Notes under the pieces: model-generated | Seen by the model: only the letters and a program-made list of their open reading frames with translations | What the model was told of the DNA's origin: nothing | The model's database searches: none | Assembly (NCBI RefSeq): GCF_000247695.1 | Contig: NW_004624848.1 | Coordinates: 5,018,778-5,082,777 of the forward strand | DNA length: 64,000 bases | Direction: 5' to 3' | Source: Heterocephalus glaber | Lineage: Eukaryota; Chordata; Mammalia; Rodentia; Bathyergidae | Translations under genes and position numbers: made by a program | In this document: positions 1-12,364 of the stretch, in pieces | How positions within the stretch are numbered: position 1 is the stretch's first letter | Layout: each line of letters opens with the position of its first letter

Positions 1-465
1 CTGCCTTCCCTATAACAAAACCACTTTCTACATCCTGCCAGATCTGACTTCTAATAGTTTGTTTTGTTAAACAAATTTCTATCTATGTTCATATTTTTTT
101 CTTCTATTATCTTTATCCAGTTTTAGGATTAACACAATGTTGATTTCCTAAAATGAGGGGTGAAGTGTTCCTTCTTTTTTCTGCTTTGTTTGATATAATT
201 TATCAGTTAAAATGTTTATGAGGCTGCTGTTGTCATAGAGGTAGGTTTTCAAGCTAGGAATATACTTTCTTTAATAGGTGCTATTCATATTTTATATTTC
301 CTCCAGAGTTAGTGTCATTAATTTGTCTTCCAAGGTACTTCTTAGAAGTTGTCAAATTTATTTCCAAAAAGTTTTTTGTAATATGCTTTCTATATCCTTT
401 TAAATTCAGTAAAGTCTGTGGTAATATCTCCTAGATCTTGATATTGTAATTTAAAAAATGTATAA
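1..465 (-). mobile_element. Old L1 ORF2 fragment, antisense
   Basis: The plus strand reads like the complement of L1 ORF2 (reverse transcriptase region). It has T-rich text such as 'ttttgtaatatgctttc' followed by 'gtctgtggtaatatctcc', a familiar antisense-L1 phrase. No open frame survives, so this is an ancient dead copy. It runs off the left edge and is followed at once by a younger sense L1 3' end. The family call is by eye; the subfamily is unknown. Confidence 0.65.
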
Positions 466-469
466 TTAA

Positions 470-738
470 TATTGTGTAACAGGAGGAAAAGGTCTGAAGG
501 AGCAGGCGAAGTGGGAGGGGTAGGGCAAAGGAAAAAAAGGAAAAGAAAAAATATGAGAAGAAGAAAAAAATGGAAACAAAGTCTTTGCAAATAGGGAAGG
601 GAGGAGGGGGTGTAGGGAGGGAAGGGGAAGGGGAAAAAATAAGAACCAAGAGACTCATGTAAATGTATAAGATTCCAGTGATGAATGTAACTGTATTTTA
701 TACCTGAAATGTACCAATAAACTTAATGGGAAAAAAAA
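470..738 (+). mobile_element. L1 3' UTR with poly(A) tail, sense
   Basis: A strongly purine-rich strand (GGAGG, GGGAAGGGG and AAAGGAAAA runs over about 160 bp) is followed by an AT-rich end with AATAAA at about 715 and an A-run at 730-740. The same module appears as a pyrimidine-rich strand in the antisense L1s at 14466, 44868 and 50893. Those copies are joined to ORF2, which identifies it as an L1 3' UTR. The insertion is heavily 5'-truncated. Peptides read from the complementary strand here are only translations of the C/T-rich tract. Confidence 0.8.
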
Positions 739-739
739 A

Positions 740-2160
740 ATTGTCAAGAAAAGTAATAGCTTTGAGATGATTCAGGACATAGAGTCACCTATGACAGTGC
801 AACCAAAGACACTCACTGAAGTTTCATGCGTTCAAACTGCACCTCATGCATGTAACTAAAGCAGAGTGAAGTATGGGAAAGGCCATGTGCAGTAGATACA
901 GCCAACATGAATCAGCACTGTCAGTCATGGTGTCAGTCATGCTTGGGAGACCCATGGAGACGCCTCTCAGAACCAGCACAGCATTTTAACCTTCACCTTA
1001 TGCCCTCAGTGTCTCCTGCCCTTGTGGTTTCTTTCATAGGGCCTCTCACTGAGAGTGCTCTGCCTTAATGAGCTTTGCTGCTTTCCCCTAGCCATGCACA
1101 AATCTTTTCTCACTGCACACAAGAACCTCCCAGACCCACCACCATGGTAACACCTATGTTTACTGCATCTCTAGATTGCACCAAGAGGCCACGCCCAGTG
1201 ATTTACCTGTATTATCTAGGTTTGGTTTAAGTACAAGTTCTGATATTTTCATGGTGATTGAGTCACCTATGATTCATTTCAAAGTACATCCTCATCAATA
1301 AGTGACACACAAGTTCAATAACTTTAGTGTGAAAGTACACAAAAATTCAAATTTTCTAATAAATAAAGAAGCACAAAATATAATACGTTCTATTATTTTA
1401 ATGTAATTGTATCCACTGTTAATGGGAATGTGGTAAGGGTAAGCAAAAATCATAACATGTAGTTTTATATGAGCAATTCTAGATGTCTGTTAAATAGAAT
1501 GGAGCATTTTAGCATATATTTCTGAGAAGAAATGTATTCAGGACCAATTCATAATGCAAGGTTTCAAGTGGAATGCATGGTATTATGATTTCTTTGTTAA
1601 CAAAGTCTTTGCATATTTTCTCAGAAAACATTGTATTAAAAACTGACAAAATAATGAAAGGAGATTTTTCTCTGGGTATTGGCAGTATTGTAAAGCAAAA
1701 CAAGGGGCAGTCATATTTTTACTTTATACATTTCACTTTTTGTCATTTTAAATAGAAATCACTTGAAAAGAGGGCAGAAATGTAGTGTGTGCTTTGCATG
1801 AGCAGACTTGGCTCTGTAGTCTAATATTCTTATAATTACAAGTTTTGTAACAAAAAGTAAAGAAATGCAATAAAGAAAGTGGGTCAAGGAAAGTAAATAT
1901 TGATTGGCTGTGTGGTCCTTCCTTCGGCCGTGCTGTTCATTATATGTGTTATTACTTTTCGCTGTCCGGAGTCTATAGCCTCAGGACCGAAATGTGTGCT
2001 ACACGCTCACTATGAGACAATGTTCCAGCTCAGGGCAGATGCTATCCAATGGGACCCGTCCAACTCTGTGTAGAGCATCTCCTCATGAGACATTCTCACC
2101 CATCCAATTCCTTCCCCTCCTTGAATCCCACTGTGTGTGGTGGTCTTGACCATTTTGGCT
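740..2160. other. Unique non-coding sequence
   Basis: No gene or recognisable repeat was seen. Composition is mixed and AT-rich, and the longest open frames are about 60 codons without family resemblance. A small CpG-bearing patch lies near 1920-2000 (TTCGGCCG, CTGTCCGGAG). Confidence 0.5.
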
Positions 2161-2162
2161 CA

Positions 2163-2250
2163 GTAAATAAAGATTTATTCAGTCAGCCAGTACCGAGCAT
2201 TATAATTTGCCTACCACTTTGTAGACCCCTGAGATAAAAGTGACAGAAAC
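2163..2250 (-). repeat. Possible L2 3' end, antisense
   Basis: The text 'aataaagatttattcagtc', then '...accgagcattataatttgcc' and '...agacccctgagataaaagtgacagaaac', follows the layout of an antisense L2 3' end (AATATTTATTGAG, then a 'genomic size' word, then GACAGACAA). It is heavily diverged and could be chance. Confidence 0.3.
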
Positions 2251-2990
2251 TGCCATATGAATACTGTAGAGTGCTGCATAATAATATTATTATGTTGCTG
2301 TCCCAGTCCTTGGAACCTATAAATATAATGTCTGAAGTAGTAAAACATAGTTTGAAGATGTGATTTCTTTGTGCCATGCAGCCAGTGTACCATTCTGAAA
2401 CCAGAAACAAAAAATGAGTCTCTGCTCCTCTCACTTGTGAGGGTCAGGCACATTCTGGCATTGGGAAAGCTAATTAATATGTGGGAGCGACAGGGAACTG
2501 GATAGGGAGGAGTGGCTAAACTATTAGGAAACAAAATACGTTGTGTGAACTAACTGAAATAATGACCATATTTAATTTGATTGTGGGCTTTTTGTTAAAT
2601 GTCTTGGAAAACAAATCTTTTATTTTTGCAGCATTTTGAGTAGAATGTCTACTATCTTTGTTCTAAGTGACCACTCCTAAACAAAAGTGTAAGTGGAAAA
2701 TATATTCAACTACACATATGAATGTTGTAGAGTTTATTTCATTAGTTCTACTACCAACAGAAATTCCACAAGGCTTGAAATTTGTAATTTTTCATTTCAC
2801 CAGCACTAAAATGGTACACTACACATTACTAAAATGGTACATTATACATTATATGTTACAACTGAATCTTTTACTTATTCGTTATGCTTTGAGTGTAATC
2901 AGAGAGATGAAATGCTTCTTAACACCTACTAATTAAAAATTCAGTAGAGTTTTTCAGAATTGTTCTCTTGTAGCCTCTTCTTGCTGGAAG
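2250..2990. other. Unique sequence with a short tandem duplication
   Basis: AT-rich, with no gene seen. Two adjacent 23-bp units at 2805-2827 and 2828-2850, each starting ACTAAAATGGTACA, differ at two positions (C to T). This looks like a small replication-slippage duplication. Confidence 0.5.
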
Positions 2991-3760
2991 GGAAGTCTAG
3001 AAAGATGGCCAGCTATGAGAAGCCGTTTTCCTCACACATGTAAGGAGGTGTAGGGCTTTTGTGCTACAGAGAGAGTCTGATTGCCATGGATTAAAGGACG
3101 AGCTGCCAGGCGTGTTCGTACTGTCGTTTCCTTGGTCCGGGATGTAGAGAGAACGGAGTGGGGCCAGCTCCTCTGTTTGCAACTTGCACACGGATGGGGC
3201 ACGTCAATGGGTGTCAGCGGGGAGAAGGGCCAGACCCAAGCGGGTCCAGTAACGCGGCGGATCTTGGGCCTCTCTCTTCTGAGCTCCACCTTGGGCATCC
3301 TCACCAGTGCTGTGACGCTCCCTAAATGGGCCCTTTTTAGAGTTCTAAGACCTGATGCAAACAGCTCCCTGGCAGTCATACGCTGCAGTATCTGTCCACG
3401 GAGTCTGTCTTCGAAGACCATCTCCAGTAAACAGAGCTTTCTCTGAAGCTCCTTGGAAACCAGGACCCGACTTGGAAAAAGCCAGAGACCTGTTTGCTCG
3501 ACGAGAGTAACACGCGAGGGTGAACTTCGGGTGGGCACGCGCTGGATTCATCGCGTCTCCCGCGGTTCCTTGTGCTGTGACGTCCAGCTGCCTCGGGAAG
3601 TCAGGGACCTGCCGCTCACAGCGGCCCACCCCACTTCCTTCCTGAGCCACCGCCTGTCCTGCGCCCCTGAGGGCTGAGGGTGGAGAGGTCGCCCTGAGGC
3701 TGCCAACAACTTCTTCACAGCCTCATCCTCCCCCACTGGTGTACGGTTTCAGTAAACATT
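2990..3760. other. CpG-rich block, possible pseudogene or old CpG island
   Basis: By hand count this block holds about 36 CpG dinucleotides over roughly 620 bp, well above the CpG-depleted flanks. The densest part is 3481-3620. On the minus strand an open frame of 168 codons runs 3538 to 3032. It is basic and rich in Arg and Leu, and I recognise no domain. Two other frames of 90-120 codons overlap it on both strands, as expected where CpG-rich DNA lacks stop codons. No poly(A) tail or target duplication was seen. It could be a retrocopy of a CpG-rich mRNA, a decayed CpG island, or an unannotated exon. Confidence 0.4.
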
Positions 3761-5279
3761 TGCCAAGAGACTGATGTCAATATTGATCCTTTCCACATCT
3801 CTAAAACGTCCCGGCTACAGAAAACAAAAGGATCAATGCATGTGCAGAAGGGTCTTGCCACATTCCTTCCAGAATGGTGAAGTGCATTTTAGAGGTAGCT
3901 TTTTATTCTCCTAAACATTGCCTTCAAAGAGCCCCTTATTCCCCCCATGCAGAAAGACCTTTCAGTTTCCAAATGTCAGCCTTTTACTGAAAGGTTGTGC
4001 ATATTTTACTCAGTTTACTGTAAGAAGTCAGTTTCACTATACTGCAAAATACAGTTACCTAGTCTAAACTTGTCTGTCTCATCAGAACCATTACTTTGTT
4101 TACTTGTACTTTGTGTTCTAAGGTTAGGGAAAACGTCATTAAGAATTGTAAAGGTCCACATGACAGAATGCATGATTTAGTAGAAAATACCTTAAATGCT
4201 TATGCACAGATGAGCAGCGGCATAAATGAATGCGGGACTTCAGAGCTGCAACGTCTGCTGGGCCTATGAACACGTGTGATAGAAATATCTATATCAAATC
4301 ATCTTATTTTCTGGTCTTGATTATGCTGAAAAGTTTTCAAAATGTCTTTATTATTTTGTTATCTTTGGGCTCTACTATCTGTTTAAAAATTCTCAAAACT
4401 CTGTTGGTGGGAAGATGTGGCTTAGGTATAGAGCAGCAGCAATCCTCTATCGCTGAGGTGCAGAATCAGGCAGGCAACCCATCCCCAAACTCGCTGTTGG
4501 GAGAACTCGAAAATGCATCACTATCCATGCCACTCAGAATGCCAGCAACAGCCTCTGCGGGCATGGGAAGGGAGTACTCAGAGCATCAACAGACTTGTGC
4601 GCTGCATATAAATTGCAGAAAGACACCAAAGAGACTCTTCTGTGATTTAGTACCCTGCACTATTCTATTATTTGTAGGAATCCTTATGGACTTTCCTGTT
4701 GCAAACAAATTCACCACTTGCCCACCCACTTGAGGTCTTATCTTGCTGTGCCTATTGACCTCTATGCATTTTTGCTGCCTATCTGAGCACATTCTGGATT
4801 TTTATTTCATATATTTCTCATTCATAGTTAGTATGCTGTCCTAAAGATTAGCCCCTTCATCTCAGAATCTTCACAAATTCACAAGGACCCAGATGTATGT
4901 GTTTCTAAGTTCTAAAGTCTATCTCAGTTTAGAACCTCAGGTAATTTAGCCTCCTCATAGTTTTCATGTCATATTTCTATTTATTGTTTCAAATATATAA
5001 TGGAAAGGAAAATTATGAAATATTGTTTGTGTAATCACATGACCAAAACATAGATTCTTTTCATCATTTACCTTGACATGAGCTCCTAGAAATCAAAGAC
5101 CACTCATGATTCATCTAAATCCTCAGCTACCAACAATGCCATAAGAACAAATACATGAATGTGAGGACTCACTGGAGCTTTACTGTAAATCGATCTGCAC
5201 TCTTGGGTTTCAGTGAAGCTAAGTTAGTGGAGCACAGCCTGTGTGATAGGGAATCTTCCATTGCAGACATTACAGTCTG
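3760..5279. other. Unique non-coding sequence
   Basis: No gene was recognised. A 167-codon open frame on the plus strand (4230-4733) has no visible domain and an irregular composition, and is judged accidental. A perfect 11-bp inverted repeat (ATTGATCCTTT at 3782-3792, complement at 3827-3837) could form a stem with a 34-nt loop. Confidence 0.45.
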
Positions 5280-5708
5280 ATGTGTGACATTTTTCTTTTA
5301 GTCCCATTGGAGGGAACACTTACCCCAAATCCTGATATTCTTCTTCCTGTAAAAGGACTTCGTTTCTCTCTGCTCTTAGTTCTTCATTACTCTTCTCCTG
5401 GGGAGGAGGAAAGGATTCAGTGGCTTTTGAGTTTGATACAGAGGAGGAGGCATCTCTGGCACTCCATGCTGTGCAGCTTCCTCCTTGCAGAGAACTGGAC
5501 TTCCTTCGCTGCCCTTGAAAGAAGCGTAGCTGCTACCACCAAGGTGGTGTCTTCTCAGGCTGCGTCTGAGGCTGTAGGGGGACAGCGTCCAGATGGCTGT
5601 GTGCTCAGCTCTGCAGTGCACCATGAGAAGCCCACAGCTGCCTACCACCCAGCCAGTACTAAAAGTGCCCTTCTGATCTCTGTTTTGTCATATGCGTTAG
5701 TGCTTTAG
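5280..5708 (+). other. 142-codon open frame of unknown status
   Basis: A moderately GC-rich patch lies in AT-rich surroundings. The plus-strand frame starts MCDIFLLVPLEG and ends with a hydrophobic stretch (ALLISVLSYALVL). The opposite strand is also open for 90 codons. I recognise no protein family, and no splice sites, promoter or polyadenylation signal bracket it convincingly. It is most likely an accidental frame or an old retrosequence, and is listed because its composition stands out. Confidence 0.2.
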
Positions 5709-5709
5709 G

Positions 5710-7015
5710 GTTAATAGACTCTAAGCTGGGAAGTCCTGAAGTTTGAGAAAGGGACTATCAAATCAGAGGTGAAGCATTAGTAACTCAGGCATCGACCAAG
5801 AAATTGTAAAACTCAGGGGAGAATTGCACAGTCCAAGCACTTTGCCATGACTTGGGCTGCTGTGATGTCAGGGAGGGGCTTTAAACACCAGTGTCAGAAC
5901 GAAGGAGGCCACAGCAGCAAGTTGCTGCAGCGGGTGTTTGAGGGAGGTTTGCACTGGCCCCACTGTCACATGGATGCTTGCTGGGCTGCATGGCTGGCTT
6001 CTAACTCCTGCAGCCTTAAACTTCGGACTCGAAGCCGGTGGACCAGTACACTTGGCTACACTTACGTCTCCTTCTGTGTAAGCCAATGTTCACTTTTCTA
6101 AAGAGAAGGCTGCACTGGGGACGTGCCCAAGGGGAAGCATATCAGAAATAGGCTTCAGGCCTTAGGAGCAGGCTGTTGGAGCTTGATCGCTTGAACAAGC
6201 ATAACCCGGAGAAGCTTGTAGAAGAGGAGCAGTGTGAGGTAGAAGTTTCTTATAAATGCTGACAAAAAATGCACATAAAAGCTAAAGTGGCAAACATGCT
6301 GCTTGCTCTGTGATCGGTCCTGTCTGCGGGGTAGGAACACCAAGCGCCGGGTGCCTCACCTGTCCCTGGTGGAAGCACTGGCTTGGACGTAGCTGCAGGC
6401 CCTGCAGGAAGACATTTGATGGGTCATGGCAGGTCTTGATTTTCATTCAGGGCCAAGAGCGAATATTGTGGAAGACGATTTTGGTCTTCTGGGCTTATAC
6501 ACAAGATCAATATTCATCCCTTGACAGGGTCTGTGATTAATTGGACTTTGCATTGATTAATTACATAATCTATCACCATGGCTTTGTGGTTTCCAGGCCC
6601 AAGTTAAACAATGCTGGAGGAGCACATGGCAGGGTTGTTGATTCTTCTAACATTCTGTGGCTTAAACTTCAGAGGCATCAAAATGGAAGATTCGGTTCAG
6701 GAAGCCTCTGAGGATCATTCTTAAGCTAAAACAAATGTTGGAGTTATACAACACTGGTGTGCCAGAAACAGGCCTGAAATGGAATTGCAAGCAGTGAATG
6801 GTGAATGCACACAAAGCGAAATGAAATGCATTTCCATTAAGCCCAGGCAGTGGGAGTGCCTCCACGTTAAGGTCCTGGACATTAAATGAAGGTAGGATGG
6901 CTGTCGTGGACTTGAATGCCAGCCACTGCTGCCTCTCACACTCACTGTCTGAGATCACGAACACAGATCTTGCACAAGGCCTTAGCATGCTAGCAACGCC
7001 AAAACCAAATCTATC
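5710..7015. other. Unique non-coding sequence
   Basis: No repeat family or gene was identified. The 5850-6100 patch is moderately GC-rich with two overlapping short frames on opposite strands, neither recognisable. The rest is ordinary AT-rich unique DNA. Confidence 0.45.
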
Positions 7016-7017
7016 TG

Positions 7018-7115
7018 TGTCCATTCCTTTATTCAGAAAACGTTTAGTCTCCGTGGTGATGACCAAGCACACTACACTGGTGATGCATATTCATATTCAT
7101 GAGGGACAGTTCCGG
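7018..7115 (-). repeat. Possible L2 3' end, antisense
   Basis: 'ttcctttattcagaaaacg', then '...gatgaccaagcacactac' and '...tgatgcatattcatattcatgaggg', resembles the antisense L2 end (TTTATTGAG, CCAGGCACTG, GGATACA order). It is very diverged. A 137-codon open frame over 6897-7310 crosses it and is therefore probably accidental. Confidence 0.3.
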
Positions 7116-7559
7116 CAGCAGTCACTGGTACAGAATGAAAAGCAGACTCAAACATTGGCAATCTTTCTGGGTGATACAGAAACTATTAATAACTCTGGTA
7201 GATACATATTAAACTTTTCTTTAACTTCAAATCACTATGGAAAGAGAATTTTATTTTGGAAATCAGTTCATTTAGGTTCAAATTCTCAAGAGAATTTTAT
7301 TTGTCCATGAGAGTTTGGTCATGGAAGGGAATTGGTTCAAATGTGGTCTAAATTATTTGCTGATGTATTGCACTGGAGTGTTTTTGTGAAGTTACTTGAT
7401 CTCACTGAAGGGCTGCTGATAGGCTACATTGACCAATATAGCCAGGACAAACTTAGCATGAGAAGTAGAAAAGGGGATAAAATTTCAGCATTGGGTACGT
7501 TATGGCCTTGCAGCTAATTGAGGTATTGTATAATTATAACCTCTTTGAGGCCCGCATAT
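7116..7559. other. Unique non-coding sequence
   Basis: AT-rich, with no repeat or gene recognised. It separates the possible L2 end from the LTR that starts at about 7560. Confidence 0.45.
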
Positions 7560-7925
7560 TTTCCAAAAACATTTATAAATGCTATGGTTTCACTGTGGGT
7601 TGTTTCCCAAACTCACATAGAAGTTAAATGTTGTTAAGAGAGTGGAAAATTAATCTGACTATGGTGTTTAGCATACATACCATATGGGGCCCAGGGAAGT
7701 GATTAGTATTAAATAAAGTCATTAGGGTGGAGCCCCCATGATTGGGTCCCAGTAGTTTTCTAATGAGAGAAACCACAGGGTGCACTGTTCCCGCCATCTT
7801 GTGAGGCATCCTAGGACTCCCACCAGAGCCTGCATCATGTTCTTTGGACTTTCATCCTTCAAAGCCATGAGCCAAAATAAATCTTATGTATTTATAGAGT
7901 AGCCCACTTGAGCTATTTTATTTCA
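7560..7925 (+). mobile_element. MaLR-type (ERVL-MaLR) solo LTR, sense
   Basis: It has the MaLR LTR layout: 'gctatggtttcactgtggg' near the start, a 'gtcattagggtggagccccc' then 'atgattgggtccc' block, a CCGCCATCTTGTGAGG block, 'ttggactttcatccttcaaagcc', then 'atgagccaaaataaatctt' carrying AATAAA. MaLR LTRs are non-autonomous relatives of ERVL and usually survive as solo LTRs. No internal sequence follows. The subfamily cannot be named by eye. Confidence 0.7.
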
Positions 7926-10900
7926 TTAACAAAAATGGATAATAATAAAGGTGCATCACTTTATTTTAGTTCTTTTTCTCGTCTGTCCCAATGGACTGAA
8001 TCAACATTCTTGGTCATAATCTTCATAGTCCAATGCCGACAAGGAAAAAAATTCTGGGGCTTTTCAATAGACACAGTTTTCATTTCTCAAGACTATTTTC
8101 AAGTAGAGGGAGATCTATCAACAAAGCACTCTTGGATAGTTCTGGTCCTTTCTGGTACTGACTTAAGTCCACAGAAAATACGGTCCCATCGTTTTATAGA
8201 GCATCTTTCCTGATTGCTCCCAAGCTTGCTTTAAAATTACCAGTAAAAGAGGAAGCCCTTCAGTTGGCTAAGTCTGGCTGTGATTGGTCCGGAATCTGCA
8301 ACTCTGAGGTTGACCATTGACAAGCCTGTTTTTGCTGCTCCCCTCGGCTGTTTTCTGAAACAGCTCTTGGAAGGAAAAAGCAAGTGAAAAACCAAAGAAA
8401 AAAACTACTAGAATTTTACTTTACATCTTTCTGGACCTTGATTTTCTTTGATTGGTTTTGTAATTTGGTTAGAAAAAAAGTATATTTTCATAACCAACAG
8501 AATTGATCCTAACTTAAAACTCCAAGGGAAATTCTTTTCAGTTAAAAAGAAGAGTCTACACTAGTAATAGCTATACCATGGAGGGCTCTGGTTCATCATT
8601 CTAAATATACCATTTATAATTTGGTTTAAAGGAGGGAGGCATTTTAGGAACAAGTTGTTGAAAATTCTAAAAATTGCCTCTATTACAAAGAAAAGACCAA
8701 ACCAATTGTTTATTTTACATAATTATCTAAAAGAATAGCCAGATTGTTTCAAGATCTTTGGGCCGCTTCCCCATTAAGAAGGATGTGCTGGCGCGCTATG
8801 AGGCTGGGGTGGCCCAAGAGTCAGGACACCAGCCAGGGGGCGGTGTTAAGCCAGATACAGAGGGTGCTCAGGAGTTGTTCTAGTAGGGCTCCTCTTGCCA
8901 TGTAACTATAAGCTTATTCTGCCCACCTCATGGGTCTTTGGGTCAGTCGCTTCTACTCCTTATACATCAGCTCTAAAGTTGGTTTTCAATTCATTGTGTC
9001 TCTGAAGTTAAATAAAAAGAATGACTTGTGGGAACAGAAGTGATCAAAACTACTGAAAGACCGAAGAGTTAGGATTAAAACTCATTACAAACATTGAAGA
9101 ATGATACAAAATATTTCAGAATGTCTCACTCTTCCCTGAGGGACTGATCTGCACTGTGATGCAAGGTTATGTAATTCTTAGTCCAGAAGTTAAAAGCCGC
9201 TGTTCTGTTTTCCTTCCCCAAAAGGTGATGCATTTCATATTTATTTTTTAAAGTTCAAAAATGCAGTTTAAATGTGCATCAAAGTCAAAACCCAAATCCA
9301 ACACATAAATTTCATTCTGTGGAATACGCCAAGTTTTCAGTTTTCAGTGTGATAAGTTGTCATTGAAGTTTTTGGCTTGCCTTTAATAATTGATCTCTAG
9401 GCTTACAAGAGGAAATATTCCTAAATGCATGTGGGTTGATGTTCTCTTTAGAAACACATTTCTCTGGCTGAAAATTGATTGATTCTCCCTAAGTCTACAA
9501 TTACAAGGCTCATAGATATAGGTATTATTAAAAATGAATGTGAGCATGAAAAGCTTCAATTTCATATACTGCCTGTGTTATGAGGGAAGGTTAATAAAAA
9601 GTGAGAAAAAAGAAATATTTTATCTTATTTCTCAATTGCAAAATTTAAGAAATAATTTATTACCTGTTTGAATATCTTATTCATCTGTAATGACTGTGCT
9701 AACTTTCAAGTGTCTATGTATTTCGAATAAATTGAATAACCTATAACAAGCTATTGCCTGGTATTTAAATATTCATCTCAAAACAAGGATTCAAAGAAAG
9801 TGGCAAATGCAGTAAAAAGGATTTATCAGAGATTCTTTAGAAGCAACACAATTTTTGACATTGCTTAATAAAAGAAAATTTAGAATCCAAAATTAAATGT
9901 CAAATTGGCAACTTCCTTCTACTGATTCACTCAGCATTGCCCATTAGCGTGAAAAATAAGTCTTTATATTTTTGCTCATGTTGGAAGAATGTAATGAGTG
10001 AAAATAAGAAAGCATATAAAAGATGTCAGTCTTTCAAAGCTAAGCCAGTAACAAAAATAATAAAAAGATTACAGCCATCTAGACTTACATGCTAATTAGG
10101 ATGATTTGTCACTCTTCAGTAAACGAAGTTAGAGTTAAAACATGTTGAATCATTGACTAGAGTGGAAAATTTCAGAGGAAATATTAGTGGACTACAAAAT
10201 CTAGCAGCTTGATTTAAATTTGCTTGAAAATACTGGTGTAAAAGCTCAGTTTTACACTTAGCAATGTCTCTAATAAATTAGTTTTGTACAGCAAATTTCC
10301 CATGAAAATCCATGATCAAGTGATGAATTCCTGGAATTTTGTATTCAGAACATTGAGTAGAGATCAGTTCACCCAACTGTTTATTTCATAGGCTAGGAGC
10401 TAGACCCTGCTTCTAGGAGCTAGACCCTGCATCTACTGGATCACTAAGATTTCACTCTGGAAAGAGCCAGTGCCAGAATGTCAACACTGGAAGTCAGAGT
10501 TCCTGAATGTTAAGCTGTTTATCAGATCCAGAACTGATGAGCTGGGGATGTCGTAAGAGTCAAAATATGGTCCATGCCCCAACGTCTACCAAAAGACAAA
10601 GGGAAGGCCTAAGTGAGCCTTTGTAGTGTAACACCCTAAACATATCATTTAGAAGGAGTCACTCCTGCAGACGCAGGCCCACAGCCAGGGATAGAAGAGC
10701 CGGAGAAACCCGAGCCTGACTTGGAGCTGCCTGGGCAGAGGAGCTCTGGTCACCAGCGGGGAGGTTAGAAGCACCTCCCCCATTCTGAAACCACAGTCCA
10801 GTGGAACATCCCATCTCAACAAACCTGGCACACAGATTTTCTTCGAGCTCTGATATGTTTTAGTAGAGCAAAATTTCAACAAAAATTGGCTTTTATTTAT

Positions 10901-11085
10901 AGAATGTAGTATGTGTGGGGACAGTCTTACCTACTTGGACTATATTCACCTTACACCCAAAATACATTGTTCACATTCCTAAACCCCTAATACTGTAAAT
11001 GACAAACCCTCCCTCCCTCACCCCTCAAATATCATCCACAAGGATTCTGGGTTCCATGCCATGAATTCTTGCTGTTTTCACTGAG
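7926..11085. other. Long AT-rich unique stretch
   Basis: About 3.1 kb with no clear transposon or gene. Notable points are a small GC-richer patch at 8755-8930, and a tandem duplication at 10393-10430 (two 18-bp copies of CTAGGAGCTAGACCCTGC separated by two bases). It is one of the least repeat-filled stretches of the window, so conserved regulatory DNA could sit here; I cannot test conservation. Confidence 0.5.
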
Positions 11086-11086
11086 A

Positions 11087-11177
11087 TTTTTTTTTTGGGG
11101 GGGGGGTACCAGGGATCAAACTCAGGACCTTGAGCTTGCGGGGCAGGCAGAGGCACCACTGAGCTAAATCCCGGCCC
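11087..11177 (-). mobile_element. ID-type tRNA-derived SINE, antisense
   Basis: A T-run and G-run lead into 'taccagggatcaaactcagg' (complement of the B box, GTTTGATCCC), followed by 'actgagctaaatcccggccc' (complement of the A box, TTTAGCTCAGTGG). ID elements derive from a tRNA and are transcribed by RNA polymerase III from these internal boxes. The G-run at 11098-11106 sits where the GGTACC-A tail junction would be. Confidence 0.8.
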
Positions 11178-12364
11178 CAGCAATTCTCTTGAATGAGTAT
11201 TTCATGTTCTTCTCTAGAGATTTGAACTTTCCAGAGACTGGTGTGATTGTGTTCTTATTCTCGCTGATGTTCAGGGAAGATGGTTGCAAGACAGCCTGAT
11301 CCATTCATTCTTCCTGTAGTGGTTCATCTTTATCATATGTTGGATCTAACATGTAATTTTTCCTCTTCGCTTTCTTTTCAGAGCCCCTTCCCTGAAATCC
11401 AAGTTTGATGTTATTGGCCAAGACCAGTAGACTAATACATGTAACTGTCTACTTCAAGTTGTTTTTTCTAAACGAGAGTTCATTCTCTTCCAGAAGTACA
11501 CTAGGTATAAATTTGGCACACATCCGTATATACTTTTTTCTTGACCAATACCATGTAAAGAACAACAACCAGCACAAAAGTTCATGCTTTTGTTAGAAAT
11601 TTCCTCACCAATTTTATCTGCCATAAATAATTTCCAAATAAAATAATTTAGAGTTATCTTATATAGCAGAAAACGACCACTGAAATGTCTGAGTAACTTT
11701 TACCCCTTTATCCAATTTAAATTATGAGCTTAACTTTATTTTTGTCAGTTCATTTGTTCTGGTATATCTTTAAAAATTTATAACACATCTTTTGGACCTG
11801 TCATTCCATAACAATTTATTTCAAGCGTGGGTGCCTTTATTCAACCTGAAATACATTTGCCTATAGCTGTAACCTATGGCTTTCATACATTTTTATCAAT
11901 TGTGTAAGTTTGGATTTTATCAAATCCCATCTTGAAGGAAACTTTAAGGCAAATTTTATGGCTTACGTAATCACACTTTTTGTTTTATTTCTTGTGGAAA
12001 GCAAGGCCCCAAGAGAAATGATTTCATAGTAGTTAGTTATTCTGTGAACTTTCTCAGATTTTTGTGTTTGATTTACTTTACTAGCATTAAATGTCATATT
12101 TGAAATCAACCCCTGTGTGGATTTGATAGTTTTGGACTGTTTAATACTTTGAGTGGTTTTAATACTTTTAGATGGATCAGTGTTCTCACTCTCTGCACTG
12201 TGAAGCTTCTTTTAAGATTTAATCTTAGTTAATTTAAGTTGCTCTGACTTTTTTCACCATTGTATTGCTTCTCATACTTTGATGTACAGATTTTAATAAG
12301 ACTCTTTTTCATTGTAAAATTTTACGTATCTGTATCAAAGTATAAAGTTGATGTTTCAACAAGT
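11178..12364. other. AT-rich non-coding sequence
   Basis: No gene and no confident repeat. Long T-rich stretches make an old L1 remnant possible, but no diagnostic phrase was found. Confidence 0.4.

Noticed and set aside
4230..4733. 167-codon plus-strand frame as a gene
   Set aside because: No domain, no conserved composition, no promoter or splice signals, and overlapping frames on the other strand.
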